Shown piece by piece: positions 24,688 to 32,939 of a DNA stretch of 64,000 nt. The DNA comes from Nonomuraea guangzhouensis (GTDB lineage: Bacteria; Actinomycetota; Actinomycetes; Streptosporangiales; Streptosporangiaceae), in contig NZ_JAHKRM010000008.1 in assembly GCF_019396345.1 (NCBI RefSeq), positions 248,001 to 312,000 of the forward strand. The letters are read 5' to 3'. The notes beneath the pieces were generated by a model. The model was not told where the DNA came from, made no database searches, and saw only the letters and a program-made list of their open reading frames with translations. Positions within the stretch are counted from its first letter, which is position 1. Each line of letters starts with the position of its first letter. The translations under genes were made by a program, and so were the position numbers.

Positions 24688-25059
24688 TCAGACCTCCAGC
24701 TTCTCCTCGATGCCGCGTAGCTGGTGCCTGGCCATCGCCAGGTTGGCCCGTCCCCGGTCCAGGGCGAGATAGAGGAACAGCCCCTTGCCGCCGCGGCCGG
24801 TGATCGGCCGGATGATGTGGTACTGGCCGCTGAGCGTGATCAGGATGTCCTCGATGGATTCCTTGAGCCCCAGCGAGTCCATCGTGCGCAGCTTGGCCTT
24901 GACCACCTCCGTGTTACCCGCCGCGGCGACCTGGAGATCCAGGTCCTTCGATCCGCCGAGCGCGCCCAGCGCCATGCCGCTGCCGTGGTCGACGATCGCC
25001 GCTCCGATCGAGCCGTCGATCGTCATCATCTCCTTGAGAGAGACGTCCATGCTGGCCAT
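24688..25059 (-). CDS. Roadblock/LC7-like protein (third of three)
   Basis: 123 residues, ATG 25059 with GGAGGAAGG upstream. The Roadblock/LC7 fold is seen in IDGSIGAAIVDHGSGMALGALGG, the central helix VVKAKLRTMDSLG and the strand IEDILITLSGQYHIIRPI, then LFLYLALDRGRANLAMARHQLRGIEE. In bacteria such proteins bind small Ras-like GTPases or dimerise to scaffold signalling complexes. Last gene of a leftward four-gene operon with two other Roadblock-type genes and a DUF4388 gene; 18 bases separate it from the previous one. Confidence 0.8.
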   Translation of the reverse strand: MASMDVSLKEMMTIDGSIGAAIVDHGSGMALGALGGSKDLDLQVAAAGNTEVVKAKLRTMDSLGLKESIEDILITLSGQYHIIRPITGRGGKGLFLYLALDRGRANLAMARHQLRGIEEKLEV

Positions 25060-25077
25060 GCCTTCCTCCGTTCAAGG

Positions 25078-25461
25078 TCAGTGAATCCGTGCTGCGATGG
25101 CGGCCACGCTGGCCGCCGTCTTGCGGCCCTCCAGCCGGAGCAGCCCGAGATTGGTGCCGGGCTCAGCCAGGACTGTGAGGACGATGGTGGGGCCCGCCGC
25201 GTAGAAGGCGGCGAAGCCGGCGGTGCCGGAGATGAGCGTCTCCTCCAGTACGCCCTGGCACGTCATGATCGTCATTCGCCTGCTCAGCGCGAGCAGCGCC
25301 GCCGACAGCGCGGCGGTCTGCTCGCTGCTGCCGTTGACCTTGCCGCCGTTGTCGCAGGCGATGGTCATGCCGTCGACCGTGCAGGCGACGCTCCCGCTGA
25401 TGTCCGGGGTGCGCTCGCGCAGGAGAACCATCTCCCTCAGCACCTCTTCACACAGCTTCAC
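25078..25461 (-). CDS. Roadblock/LC7-like protein (second of three)
   Basis: 127 residues from GTG 25461, preceded by AAAGGAGG six bases away. ATG 25494 in the same frame, overlapping the stop of the DUF4388 gene as ATGA, is a reasonable alternative and would add a basic leader. Body: LREMVLLRERTPDISGSVACTVDGMTIACDN, helix QTAALSAALLALSRRMT, and the strand TIVLTVLAEPGTNLGLLRLEGRKTAASVAAI, typical of Roadblock/LC7 domains near actinobacterial cvn-like or GTPase loci. Confidence 0.78.
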   Translation of the reverse strand: MKLCEEVLREMVLLRERTPDISGSVACTVDGMTIACDNGGKVNGSSEQTAALSAALLALSRRMTIMTCQGVLEETLISGTAGFAAFYAAGPTIVLTVLAEPGTNLGLLRLEGRKTAASVAAIAARIH

Positions 25462-25490
25462 CGGTGGCCTCCTTTGCGGGCGGAGGAACC

Positions 25491-26432
25491 TCATGTCAGC
25501 TCCTCCAATGCCTTCTTCAGGCGCATCAGCAGGGCCAGGTCCGTGGGGTCCGCCGAGACCGGCGGGCCGAGCGGCAGCCCCCGGCCATGGGAATCGTGTG
25601 GCGGCCGCTGATCCGCCGCGCCACGCACCCGCCGCGGCAGCGCCCCCTGCCGGTCCCCGACGGCCTGCGCCGCGCCGTCTTCGGGGGCTCCTGTCGCGTC
25701 GTCCGGGGCGCCTGCCGCGTGCCGTGCCGTGCCTTCCTTGGTGGCCCGCGCGGTGGTCGCGCCCTTGTACGGGCCGTCTTTGGCGGGCTCTTGGGGTGGT
25801 GCCAGCAGCCCGGCAGCGGCCATCCTCCGTACGGCCAGCAGCACCGAATAGCCCGACCTGCCGAGCCGTTTGGCCAGGTCAAGCGGTGTCGCCTCGGCAT
25901 CGGCCCCGGTGACGACCTCCCACTGGACCGAGTCCAGCGTCACCCCGTTCCCCGGCAGCCGCGGCAGCGGTCGTACCGGAGCCGTGTCCAGCTGGGCGGA
26001 CGGCCAGATCTGCGCGAGATAAGCCCGGCGGCGCGCGCACTCGCGCATCAGCCCCGCCACGTCGAAGTACCACTGCCCGCCCAGCCAGTGCTGCTCACCG
26101 GGCCGGAACTTCGGCCGGTTCCCCCCGGCCGGCAGCAGGAAGAACGCGGCGTCCAGGACCGCCGCGAGCACGCAGTACTGCAGCTCGCCCAGCGTGACGG
26201 GCCCTTCTTCCAGCAGCCGGGCGCAGCCCCCGTCGGCCTGCAACCGGCGCAGCGCGGTCTCCGGCAGCCGTCCCCGCGCCGCCAGCACGCGCTCGACGCC
26301 GGGCGTGTGGGCGCACTCCATGTACGTGACGCGGCCCTCGCTGAGGAAGATCGTCCCGGCCCGGCCCACGCGAAGGGCGCCCGTGGAACGTTCACGGGCG
26401 AGACCGGCGAGGAGCGTGTCCAGCGGTGCCAT
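25491..26432 (-). CDS. DUF4388 domain protein in Roadblock operon
   Basis: 313 residues. The N-terminus is DUF4388 (PatA-N-like): LDTLLAGLARERSTGALRVGRAGTIFLSEGRVTYMECAHTPGVERVL, then helices LLEEGPVTLGELQYCVLAAVLDAAFFLLP. A winged-helix-like segment PLDLAKRLGRSGYSVLLAVRRMAAAGLLAPP lies near residues 185-215, and the remainder is a low-complexity, probably disordered tail ending LALLMRLKKALEELT. DUF4388 proteins are associated with Roadblock proteins, GTPases and phosphorelays in signalling. It starts three bases after the preceding Roadblock gene stop. No GTPase is encoded nearby. Confidence 0.78.
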   Translation of the reverse strand: MAPLDTLLAGLARERSTGALRVGRAGTIFLSEGRVTYMECAHTPGVERVLAARGRLPETALRRLQADGGCARLLEEGPVTLGELQYCVLAAVLDAAFFLLPAGGNRPKFRPGEQHWLGGQWYFDVAGLMRECARRRAYLAQIWPSAQLDTAPVRPLPRLPGNGVTLDSVQWEVVTGADAEATPLDLAKRLGRSGYSVLLAVRRMAAAGLLAPPQEPAKDGPYKGATTARATKEGTARHAAGAPDDATGAPEDGAAQAVGDRQGALPRRVRGAADQRPPHDSHGRGLPLGPPVSADPTDLALLMRLKKALEELT

Positions 26433-26435
26433 GGC

Positions 26436-26813
26436 TCAGGTCAGAAACTGGCTGGAGATGGCTTGCAGGCGGTAGCGCGCCAGGGCGAGGTTCGACCGTT
26501 CCAAGTCGAGGCGCAGGTAAATGATGAGCGGCCCCTCGAATACCGTTTCCAGCATCCTGAGTAAATGATGGCCTTTGTCCGTCGTGACTAACATGTCGTC
26601 AATGCGGACCGTTTCGCCGGGGCAGGAACGGGCCAGGCCGTCCATCGTCGCGCGCAGCGTCTCGGTCAGGGCGGCGGCGGAGCGCTCGGCGTCCACACCC
26701 TGCGGCGGCCCGCTGATGGCCACGGCCATGCCGCTCGTCTGGTCGAGGAGCATCGCGTCCAATGCCCCTGGTATCGCCATGACCTCGGTCAGGCAGTCGT
26801 CCAGTCCCAGCAC
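26436..26813 (-). CDS. Roadblock/LC7-like protein (first of three)
   Basis: 125 residues from GTG 26813, six bases after GGGAGGG; a GTG two codons earlier directly abuts that site. LDDCLTEVMAIPGALDAMLLDQTSGMAVAISG, a central helix with LTETLRATMDGLARS, and VRIDDMLVTTDKGHHLLRMLETVFEGPLIIYLRLDLERSNLALARYRL form a Roadblock/LC7 domain; the end resembles the third copy (RxNLAxARxxL). It heads the leftward operon; 144 bases of AT-richer DNA upstream would hold the promoter. Confidence 0.78.
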   Translation of the reverse strand: MLGLDDCLTEVMAIPGALDAMLLDQTSGMAVAISGPPQGVDAERSAAALTETLRATMDGLARSCPGETVRIDDMLVTTDKGHHLLRMLETVFEGPLIIYLRLDLERSNLALARYRLQAISSQFLT

Positions 26814-26963
26814 GTGCACCCTCCCACGCCGTCGTGAGGACTGAGACAGCGTAGGAGCGATGGATGGCAGCGGGGTGATCGCATAAAGCGAGATATGTAT
26901 GAAGTTGAAGATGTCTACGGCCAGGGTGGAAAAAAACCTAACCGCGACGGAGATTTCCTGAAT

Positions 26964-27314
26964 TCACGCGTATTGCTCGCGACATTTAAGAATTTCGTTC
27001 ACATTATCCTCGGCCCAGGCGGCCACTATGGAGATCGGCTCGTGCAGTGAGCGGCCCAGGTCCGTGAGCGTGTACTCCACCCGCGGCGGCACCTCGGCGA
27101 ACACCTCGCGGGTCAGCAGCCCGTCCTGCTCCATGCTCCGCAGGGTCTGCGTCAGCACCTTGGGCGTGACGCCGCCGATGCGGCCGCGGAGCCCGGTGAA
27201 GCGCATCGGGCCCTTGGCGAGACTGAGCAGCACCAATACGGACCACTTATCGCCGATCCGGTCCAGCACGATCCGTGTCGGGCAATTCGCATCGAAGACA
27301 TCGCCAGTATCCAT
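26964..27314 (-). CDS. HxlR-family transcriptional regulator
   Basis: 116 residues from ATG 27314 (MDTGDVFDANCPTRIVLDRIGDKWSVLVLLSLAKGPMRFTGLRGRIGGVTPKVLTQTLRSMEQDGLLTREVFAEVPPRVEYTLTDLG in segments). The Cys 11 near the N-terminus, GDKWSVLVL, and PPRVEYTLT are HxlR hallmarks; in several HxlR proteins that Cys senses electrophiles or redox change. A TATAAG-like element lies about seven bases before the ATG, so the mRNA may be leaderless. It is divergent from the NmrA-like gene and probably regulates it. Confidence 0.9.
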   Translation of the reverse strand: MDTGDVFDANCPTRIVLDRIGDKWSVLVLLSLAKGPMRFTGLRGRIGGVTPKVLTQTLRSMEQDGLLTREVFAEVPPRVEYTLTDLGRSLHEPISIVAAWAEDNVNEILKCREQYA

Positions 27315-27359
27315 TAGGTACTTATAGCACGATGAAGTAACCAGTATCCAACGGATACT
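27306..27359. promoter_or_regulatory. paired HxlR operator sites
   Basis: AGTATCC-AAC-GGATACT at 27343-27359 is a perfect seven-base inverted repeat just before ATG 27369. A second, imperfect copy beginning AGTATCC (27306-27322, AGTATCCATTAGGTACT) overlaps the HxlR start. Two related sites 37 bases apart over the two divergent starts fit joint control by HxlR. Confidence 0.7.
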
Positions 27360-27368
27360 CTTGGAGAC

Positions 27369-27971
27369 ATGAAGATCCTTCTCTTTGGCGCGACCGGCAT
27401 GATCGGTCAGCGCATCGCCACCGAACTCACGAACCATGGCCACGAGGTGACCGGTGTCAGCAGGTCAGGGCCGGTCAAGGGAGACGTGCACGACGCCGCC
27501 ACCCTCGCCCGCGGCCACGACCTGGTGATCTCCGCGATCGCTCCGCCCCGCGACGGGAGCGAGCCCGAGGGGCCGTTCCTCGACGCCCAGCGCGCCCTCA
27601 TCGACGGCGTCCGCGCCGCCGGCGTGCGGCGGCTCATCGTCGTCGGCGGCGCCGGCAGCCTTCAGGTGGCGCCCGGCCTCGACCTGGTCGACGCGCCCGG
27701 GTTCCCGGAGCTGTACAAGAAGGAGTCGCTGGCGCAGCGGGCCGCCCTGGGCCTCTACCGCGAGGTCGACGACCTCGACTGGACGTACATCTCGCCGGCC
27801 GTCGAGATCGAGCCCGGTGAGCGTACCGGCCACTACCGGGTCGGTGGCGACCAGCTCCTCGCGGACGACGAGGGCAACAGCCGCATCTCCGCCGAGGACT
27901 ACGCGGTCGCGATCGCCGACGAGGTGGAGAAGGGCGAGCACCCGCGCCGGCGGATCACGGTCGCCTACTGA
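27369..27971 (+). CDS. NmrA/SDR-like NAD(P)-binding protein
   Basis: 200 residues, GGAG seven bases before ATG 27369. MKILLFGATGMIGQRIATEL is the Rossmann glycine motif GxxGxxG; VTGVSRSG, DLVISAIAPP and RRLIVVGGAGSL follow. It lacks a convincing YxxxK pair, placing it with the atypical SDR/NmrA group (flavin reductase-like or NAD-sensing proteins). HxlR regulators often control such oxidoreductases in response to aldehydes or quinones. Its stop overlaps the convergent DUF4032 gene by seven bases. Confidence 0.88.
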   Translation: MKILLFGATGMIGQRIATELTNHGHEVTGVSRSGPVKGDVHDAATLARGHDLVISAIAPPRDGSEPEGPFLDAQRALIDGVRAAGVRRLIVVGGAGSLQVAPGLDLVDAPGFPELYKKESLAQRAALGLYREVDDLDWTYISPAVEIEPGERTGHYRVGGDQLLADDEGNSRISAEDYAVAIADEVEKGEHPRRRITVAY

Positions 27972-29200
27972 AGCCCGGCGGGCTCCTCGGCGAGTCCGCC
28001 CGGCTCCTCGGGCAGCAGCGCCTTCTCGTCTGGTTTGTGGACGAGCACCTTGTCCACGTACGACTTCACCGCGGCCGCGATGCCGACATCGGCCCCGGCC
28101 GCCTCCGACAGGTACCACCGGTGGTCCAGCACCTCGTGGAACAGCTGCGCGGGCTCCAGCTTTCCGCGCAGCCGGGCCGGAATGCCCTCGACCGTCGGCT
28201 GGAACACCTCGGCCAGCCACCGGTGCGCCACGATGGCCTCGTCCTCGTGCCGCAGGCCCTTGGCGACCCGGAACCCGTCGAGGTCGTTCAGCAGCCGCCT
28301 GGCCTGGTTCTCCTCGACGTCGAGGCCGGTGAGCCGGAGCAGCCGCCGCTGGTGGTGCCCGGAGTCGACCACCTTGGGCCGCACGATGAGCCGCCCGGTG
28401 CCGACCTTGCGCCGGACCATCATCTCGGCCACGTCGAAGCCCAGCAGGTTGAGCCGCCTGATCCGCTGCTCCACCCGGTGCCAGTCGACCTCCTCGATGA
28501 TCTCGTCCTGAGTGATCTCGTTCCACAGCCGGTGGTAGCGGGTCACGATGTCCTCGGCGGTGTCCATCGGGTCGATCGACGGGTGCAGCAGCTCGCCGGC
28601 CTCCAGGTCGAGCATCTCGCCGAAGATGTTCGTGTGCGCGGCGTCGATGTCGGCGAGCCGCTGGCCCTCGCTGATCATCGGGTGCATCTCGCCGGTCTCC
28701 GCGTCCACGAGGTAGGCGGCGAACGCGCCCGCGTCCCTGCGGAACAGCGTGTTGGACAGCGAGCAGTCACCCCAGTAGAAACCGGTCAGGTGCAGCCGCA
28801 CCAGCAGCACGGCCAGTGCGTCCAGCAGCCGGGTGAGCGTGTCGGGCCGCAGCGTCCCCGACATGACCGCGCGGTAGGGGAGCGAGAACTGCAGGTGCCG
28901 GGTGATCAGCGCCGCGTCGAGCCCCTCGTCGCGGCCGGTGACGTAGGCGATCGGCTCGACCGACGGCGCGTCGAGCCTGGCCAGGTCCCACAGCAGCTGA
29001 TACTCCCGTTTGGCGTACCGCTCGCTGATCTCTTTGATCGCGTACACCTTGCCGGACAGCCTGACGAACCGCACCACGTGCCGTGAGATACCGCGCGGGA
29101 GGTCGACCAGATGATGCGACGGCCAGTCGGTGAGAGGGATATCCCATGGCAGACGGATCAGGTCGGGGTCACCGAGCGCGCCGGTGATCTGAAGGGGCAT
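27965..29200 (-). CDS. DUF4032 kinase-fold protein
   Basis: 411 residues. The N-terminal half resembles an atypical kinase of the LPS-kinase/RIO type: VYAIKEISERYAKREYQLLWDL has a Lys and Glu in the expected places, and LTGFYWGDCSLSNTLFRRD with AYLVDAETGEMHP corresponds to the catalytic and metal-binding loops (GDxSxxNxL; VDxExG). The C-terminal half is the DUF4032 domain proper (RRLNLLGFDVAEMMVRRK...). The substrate is unknown. It is divergent from the DUF885 gene across only 23 bases, so the promoters overlap. Confidence 0.8.
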   Translation of the reverse strand: MPLQITGALGDPDLIRLPWDIPLTDWPSHHLVDLPRGISRHVVRFVRLSGKVYAIKEISERYAKREYQLLWDLARLDAPSVEPIAYVTGRDEGLDAALITRHLQFSLPYRAVMSGTLRPDTLTRLLDALAVLLVRLHLTGFYWGDCSLSNTLFRRDAGAFAAYLVDAETGEMHPMISEGQRLADIDAAHTNIFGEMLDLEAGELLHPSIDPMDTAEDIVTRYHRLWNEITQDEIIEEVDWHRVEQRIRRLNLLGFDVAEMMVRRKVGTGRLIVRPKVVDSGHHQRRLLRLTGLDVEENQARRLLNDLDGFRVAKGLRHEDEAIVAHRWLAEVFQPTVEGIPARLRGKLEPAQLFHEVLDHRWYLSEAAGADVGIAAAVKSYVDKVLVHKPDEKALLPEEPGGLAEEPAGLQ

Positions 29201-29223
29201 AAAGCTCAGGATAATGTGCGAAC

Positions 29224-30792
29224 GTGGACGAGTTTCTCAAGTGGTACTTTTCCGGTCGTCCCGTCGTCGCCAGCTACCTGGGAGCCGACGGCTACGATCA
29301 CACGCTCGGTGACTTCACCGCCGCCGCCTTCGCCGCCCGCGAACGCGAAGAGATCCTCTGGCTGGACCGGCTCTCCAGGCTGGAGACCGCGACGCCGGAC
29401 GACGCCATCGACAGGGACCTCGTCCTGTCGCAGTTACGGGGCTCGATCGCCCTGGCCTCCTGGCCGGACTGGCGGCGCGACCCGGCCGTCTACCTGTCGG
29501 CGATCTTCACCTCCATGTTCACGCCGTTCCAGCGGCGGCTCAAGCCCGAACCCGAGCTGGTGTCCGCCGCCGTCTCGCGGCTGGCCGAGGTGCCGGACGT
29601 GCTGGCCGCCTGCCGTACCAACCTCGACGCCGATCTCGCCGCGCCGCTGCTCGTCCAGCGCGGGCTCGGACAGGCGCGCACCGGACGCAACTTCCTCACC
29701 AGGACCATCCCGTCGATGGTGACGGACCCCGAACTACGCGCGAAGCTCGCCGACGCCGCCGAGCCGGCCGCCGCCGCGTTCGACGCGTTCGTCGCCTTCC
29801 TCGAGGGGTTCGAGTGCGGCGGCACCTGGCGGATGGGCGAGCGGCTCTACTCCACGCTGCTGCGCGAGCGCGAGCTGCTCGGGTACGACGCCGCCGAGCT
29901 GCACCGCAAGGGCGAGGCGGCCTGGGCGTCGCTGGACGCGCGGATGCGCGAGGTCACCCTGAGGCTCAACGGCACCGAGGACTGGCGGGCCGCGATGGAG
30001 TCCCTGATGGACGACCATCCCGCCACGCTGGCCGACATGCGGGCCGAGTACGAGGCCGAGACCTGCCGGGCCCGCGAGTTCGTCAAGGAACGCGACCTGG
30101 TGACCTTCCCCGAGGGGGAGGAGTGCCTGGTGCTGCCCTCGGCCGAATACACCAGGCCGGTCCTCGCCGTCGCCCACTACCTGGCGCCGCCGCCGCTGAG
30201 CAGCTCGCGCACCGGCGTGTTCTTCGTGCCGTACACGCCCGACGACTTCACCGAGGAGCAGGTACGGCAGCGCCTGCGGACGAACTCGCGGGCCCAGATG
30301 CCGTCGATCGCCGTCCACGAGGCCTACCCCGGCCACCACTGGCACCTGTCGCACATGGCGAGCAACACCCGGACCGTGCGCAACGTGTTCCGCACCCCGT
30401 ACTTCACCGAGGGCTGGGCCCTCTACGTCGAGAAGCTGCTGCACGAGCAGGGCTACTTCGACACGCTCGCCACCGAGCTGGCGCACCTGGACTGCCGCAT
30501 CTTTCGCGCGGCCCGCATCGTGGTGGACACGGCGCTGCACTGTGAGGACATGTCGATCGAGGAGGCGGAGACGTTCATGGCGACGAAGGCGTCGCTGTCT
30601 CCCGGGACGGCGCAGGGGGAGGTCAGCCGGTACTGCGCCTGGCCCACGCAGGCGCCGTCGTACCTGACGGGGGCGATCGAGATCGACCGGATCAGAGAGT
30701 CGTACGAGGGGTCGCTGAAGTCGTTTCACGACAAGATCGCGGGCTCGGGCGGGCTGCCACTGGGACTGGCGGAACAGGCGGCGCACCTGTAG
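29224..30792 (+). CDS. DUF885 family putative zinc peptidase
   Basis: 522 residues from GTG 29224. The DUF885 metal site is seen as SIAVHEAYPGHHWHLSH (HExxPGHH) followed by PYFTEGWALYVEKLLHEQGY, which supplies a further acidic ligand; the C-terminal MATKASLSPGTAQGEVSRYCAWPTQAPSYLTG is also typical. DUF885 proteins are predicted zinc-dependent carboxypeptidase-like hydrolases. No signal peptide. A GATAAT hexamer at 29209-29214 lies nine bases before the GTG, so the mRNA is probably leaderless. Codon 71 (29434) is TTA. Confidence 0.87.
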   Translation: MDEFLKWYFSGRPVVASYLGADGYDHTLGDFTAAAFAAREREEILWLDRLSRLETATPDDAIDRDLVLSQLRGSIALASWPDWRRDPAVYLSAIFTSMFTPFQRRLKPEPELVSAAVSRLAEVPDVLAACRTNLDADLAAPLLVQRGLGQARTGRNFLTRTIPSMVTDPELRAKLADAAEPAAAAFDAFVAFLEGFECGGTWRMGERLYSTLLRERELLGYDAAELHRKGEAAWASLDARMREVTLRLNGTEDWRAAMESLMDDHPATLADMRAEYEAETCRAREFVKERDLVTFPEGEECLVLPSAEYTRPVLAVAHYLAPPPLSSSRTGVFFVPYTPDDFTEEQVRQRLRTNSRAQMPSIAVHEAYPGHHWHLSHMASNTRTVRNVFRTPYFTEGWALYVEKLLHEQGYFDTLATELAHLDCRIFRAARIVVDTALHCEDMSIEEAETFMATKASLSPGTAQGEVSRYCAWPTQAPSYLTGAIEIDRIRESYEGSLKSFHDKIAGSGGLPLGLAEQAAHL

Positions 30793-30825
30793 CTCGTCAC
30801 GGCCGGCTCGTGACCGGGGGCCTCG

Positions 30826-31464
30826 TCAGGGCGTGCGGCGGGGGAAGGCCGGGGGGTTGAGCGCGCGGTCGACCACGGCCGCGAGCTGCTCGTCGGTCAG
30901 GATCGTGGGCTTGCCGACGCTCAGCCCCCGCACATACACCTCACACAGCCATTCCAGCAGCCGGGTGGCCTCGAAGGCCTGCTCCAGCGTGGCGCCGATG
31001 GTGACGCCGCCGTGGTTGGCCATGAGCGCCGCCTGCCTGCCCTCCAGCGCCGCCCGTACGTTGGCCGCCAGCTCCGGCGTCCCGTACGTCGCGTACTCGG
31101 CCACGCGCACCACCCCACCCAGGAGCAGCGCGTTGTAGTGGACCGGCGGCAGCTCGGTCATCGTGGTGGCCACCACCGTCCCGAACACCGAGTGCGTATG
31201 GACGATGGCCTGCGCGGCGGTGGTCTCGTAGACGGCCAGGTGCATCGGGGTCTCGGAGGACGGCTGCAGGTCGCCTTCGACCAGGTAGCCCTCGATGTCC
31301 ACGATCGGGCACATCTCCGGCGTCAGCCGGTCGAGCGCGACTCCCGAGGGGGTGACCGCGACCAGTTCGCCCTGACGGACGCTCAGGTTGCCTGACGTAC
31401 CGATGACCAGGCCCTGCTCGACGGCTCTCTGCCCGTATTCGCACAGCTGCTCGCGGAGGCTCAT
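30826..31464 (-). CDS. class II aldolase/adducin-family protein
   Basis: 212 residues from ATG 31464. GLVIGTSGNLSVRQGELVAVTPSGV binds phosphate, the zinc-ligand pair is in VHTHSVFGTVVATT, Glu in SSETPMHLAVYE and the third His in LMANHGGVTIG; this is the L-fuculose-phosphate/ribulose-phosphate aldolase-epimerase family. Substrate in this organism is unknown because no sugar pathway genes are adjacent. It is divergent from the saccharopine-dehydrogenase-like gene. Confidence 0.9.
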   Translation of the reverse strand: MSLREQLCEYGQRAVEQGLVIGTSGNLSVRQGELVAVTPSGVALDRLTPEMCPIVDIEGYLVEGDLQPSSETPMHLAVYETTAAQAIVHTHSVFGTVVATTMTELPPVHYNALLLGGVVRVAEYATYGTPELAANVRAALEGRQAALMANHGGVTIGATLEQAFEATRLLEWLCEVYVRGLSVGKPTILTDEQLAAVVDRALNPPAFPRRTP

Positions 31465-31544
31465 GGCGGGCAATGTAGTCGGTCGTCCGATTTGCGGCAA
31501 TGCCATTGACGACAGCGGGCTCTGAACCTATGTTCGAAATGTTG

Positions 31545-31559
31545 CATACCCTCGGTATG
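31545..31559. promoter_or_regulatory. CATACC-CTC-GGTATG inverted repeat
   Basis: A perfect six-base inverted repeat with three-base spacer, 14 bases before ATG 31574. It lies where an operator for the downstream gene would be expected. No regulator is adjacent, so the cognate protein is unknown. Confidence 0.5.
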
Positions 31560-31573
31560 GAAGAGAGCTGGTC

Positions 31574-32602
31574 ATGAAGCCACCGCTCATCGCCGTCTAC
31601 GGAGCCAACGGACACACCGGCCGCCTGGTCGCCACCGAACTCCTCTCGCGAGGCCAGGAGATCGTGCTGGCCGGACGTGACGCGGAGGCCCTGCGCTCGC
31701 TCGCGGACGAGCTGAACGCACCGGATCGGGTACGGACCCATCCGGCCGCCCTCGACGACCCGCCGGCCCTGCGCGAGCTGGCCGAGAGCGCCGCCGTGCT
31801 GATCCACTGCGCCGGGCCGTTCACCCACACCTGCGAGCCGATCGCCACCGCGGCCGTCGCGGCAGGCTGCCACTACATCGACCACGCCATTGAGCCGCAT
31901 CCGGTGAAGTACCTGTTCGACACCGTGCAGGCCCCGGCCCAGCAGGCGGGGATCGTGATGATCCCGCAGATGAGCTTCTACGGCGCCCTCGCCGACCTGC
32001 TCGCCGCCGCCGTGGCCGACGGGCTGCCCGGCGTCGACCGGGTGACGGTCGGCTACTCGGTGACGGGCTGGCGGATGACTCCCGCGGCGGTGAAGACCGC
32101 CGAACTGCTGATCGGCGAGATCGACCGCGTCACGTACGCCGACGGCGCCCAGCGGGTCGGCCCCGTGGAGATCCGCAACACGGTCTTCCCGTTCCCGCCG
32201 CCGCTCGGACCGCGCACGATGATCGCCCCCTTCCCCTCGGGCGAGGTGGTCACGATCCCCCGGCACGTCCCCGCCAGGGTGGTGGAGTCGCAGCTCACGG
32301 CCAGTACGTTCGAGGAGGAGCAGATCTTCACCAGCCAGGACGCCACACCCGCCGACCGGGCCAGGACCAACTTCATGATCGCGGTCCAGATCACCGCACC
32401 GGGCGGCGGCGGGCGCAACGGTCACGTGCGGGGGAGCGACATCTGGTGGGTCGGCGCCCTGGCCTCGGTGGAGGCGGCGATCCGCCTGACAAGGGGCGAA
32501 GGACCACAGAAGACCGGCGTCCTCAGCGCGGCAGAGGCATTCCCCGCCGAACCGTTCCTCCGGCGAATGGAGGAATTGGGGGCATTCACGTTGAGTCTCT
32601 GA
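31574..32602 (+). CDS. saccharopine dehydrogenase-like / trans-acting enoyl reductase-like protein
   Basis: 342 residues, GGAAGAGAG before ATG 31574. IAVYGANGHTGRLVATELLSRGQEIVLAGRD is the Rossmann nucleotide motif and AAVLIHCAGPFTHTCEPIATAAVAAGCHYIDHAIEPH is the saccharopine dehydrogenase family segment found also in mycobacterial trans-acting enoyl reductases. The C-terminal half carries long loops and an Ile/Val-rich strand set. The reaction is unknown; reduction of a lipid or metabolite is the family theme. Its 3' flank is a repeat-bearing gap. Confidence 0.85.
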   Translation: MKPPLIAVYGANGHTGRLVATELLSRGQEIVLAGRDAEALRSLADELNAPDRVRTHPAALDDPPALRELAESAAVLIHCAGPFTHTCEPIATAAVAAGCHYIDHAIEPHPVKYLFDTVQAPAQQAGIVMIPQMSFYGALADLLAAAVADGLPGVDRVTVGYSVTGWRMTPAAVKTAELLIGEIDRVTYADGAQRVGPVEIRNTVFPFPPPLGPRTMIAPFPSGEVVTIPRHVPARVVESQLTASTFEEEQIFTSQDATPADRARTNFMIAVQITAPGGGGRNGHVRGSDIWWVGALASVEAAIRLTRGEGPQKTGVLSAAEAFPAEPFLRRMEELGAFTLSL

Positions 32603-32939
32603 CCGAGGACGAGGACGGAATCAGGGTGGCTCTGATCGAGGACGAGAAGCGAATCGGTGACGGGGCTGCCCTGCCCGAGGGCTGAATCGGGTGGCCGGGG
32701 CGCCTCTGGCCAAGGATGCCGCCCGAATCGGGTGACCAAGCGCCGTTGCGGCGGGACGTTGCGCCCGGTCAGCGGGCGTCTCCCTGGACAGAGGCCCGCC
32801 ATTTGCGGTGGTTGGCGGGTGGGGTGGCTTGCCGTACAGGATGGAAGGTCTTTCAAAGAGTTGCGCCCCGTCGGCGGGCGTCTCCCTGCACAGGCGCCCG
32901 CCATTTGGTCGTACAGGATGAAAACTCTTCTAAAAGAGA
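32603..32939. repeat. intergenic region with a duplicated hairpin element
   Basis: Two 44-base copies (32761-32804 and 32863-32906) agree at about 39 positions. Each folds into a hairpin: GCGGGC/GCCCGC in the first and a perfect GGCGGGCG/CGCCCGCC in the second, with the shared loop core TCTCCCTG. Each copy is followed by GTACAGGATG (32834 and 32911), after 29 and 4 bases. No gene is visible in this 337-base stretch. It may act as a terminator for the gene on the left and for the convergent TetR gene. Confidence 0.65.
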
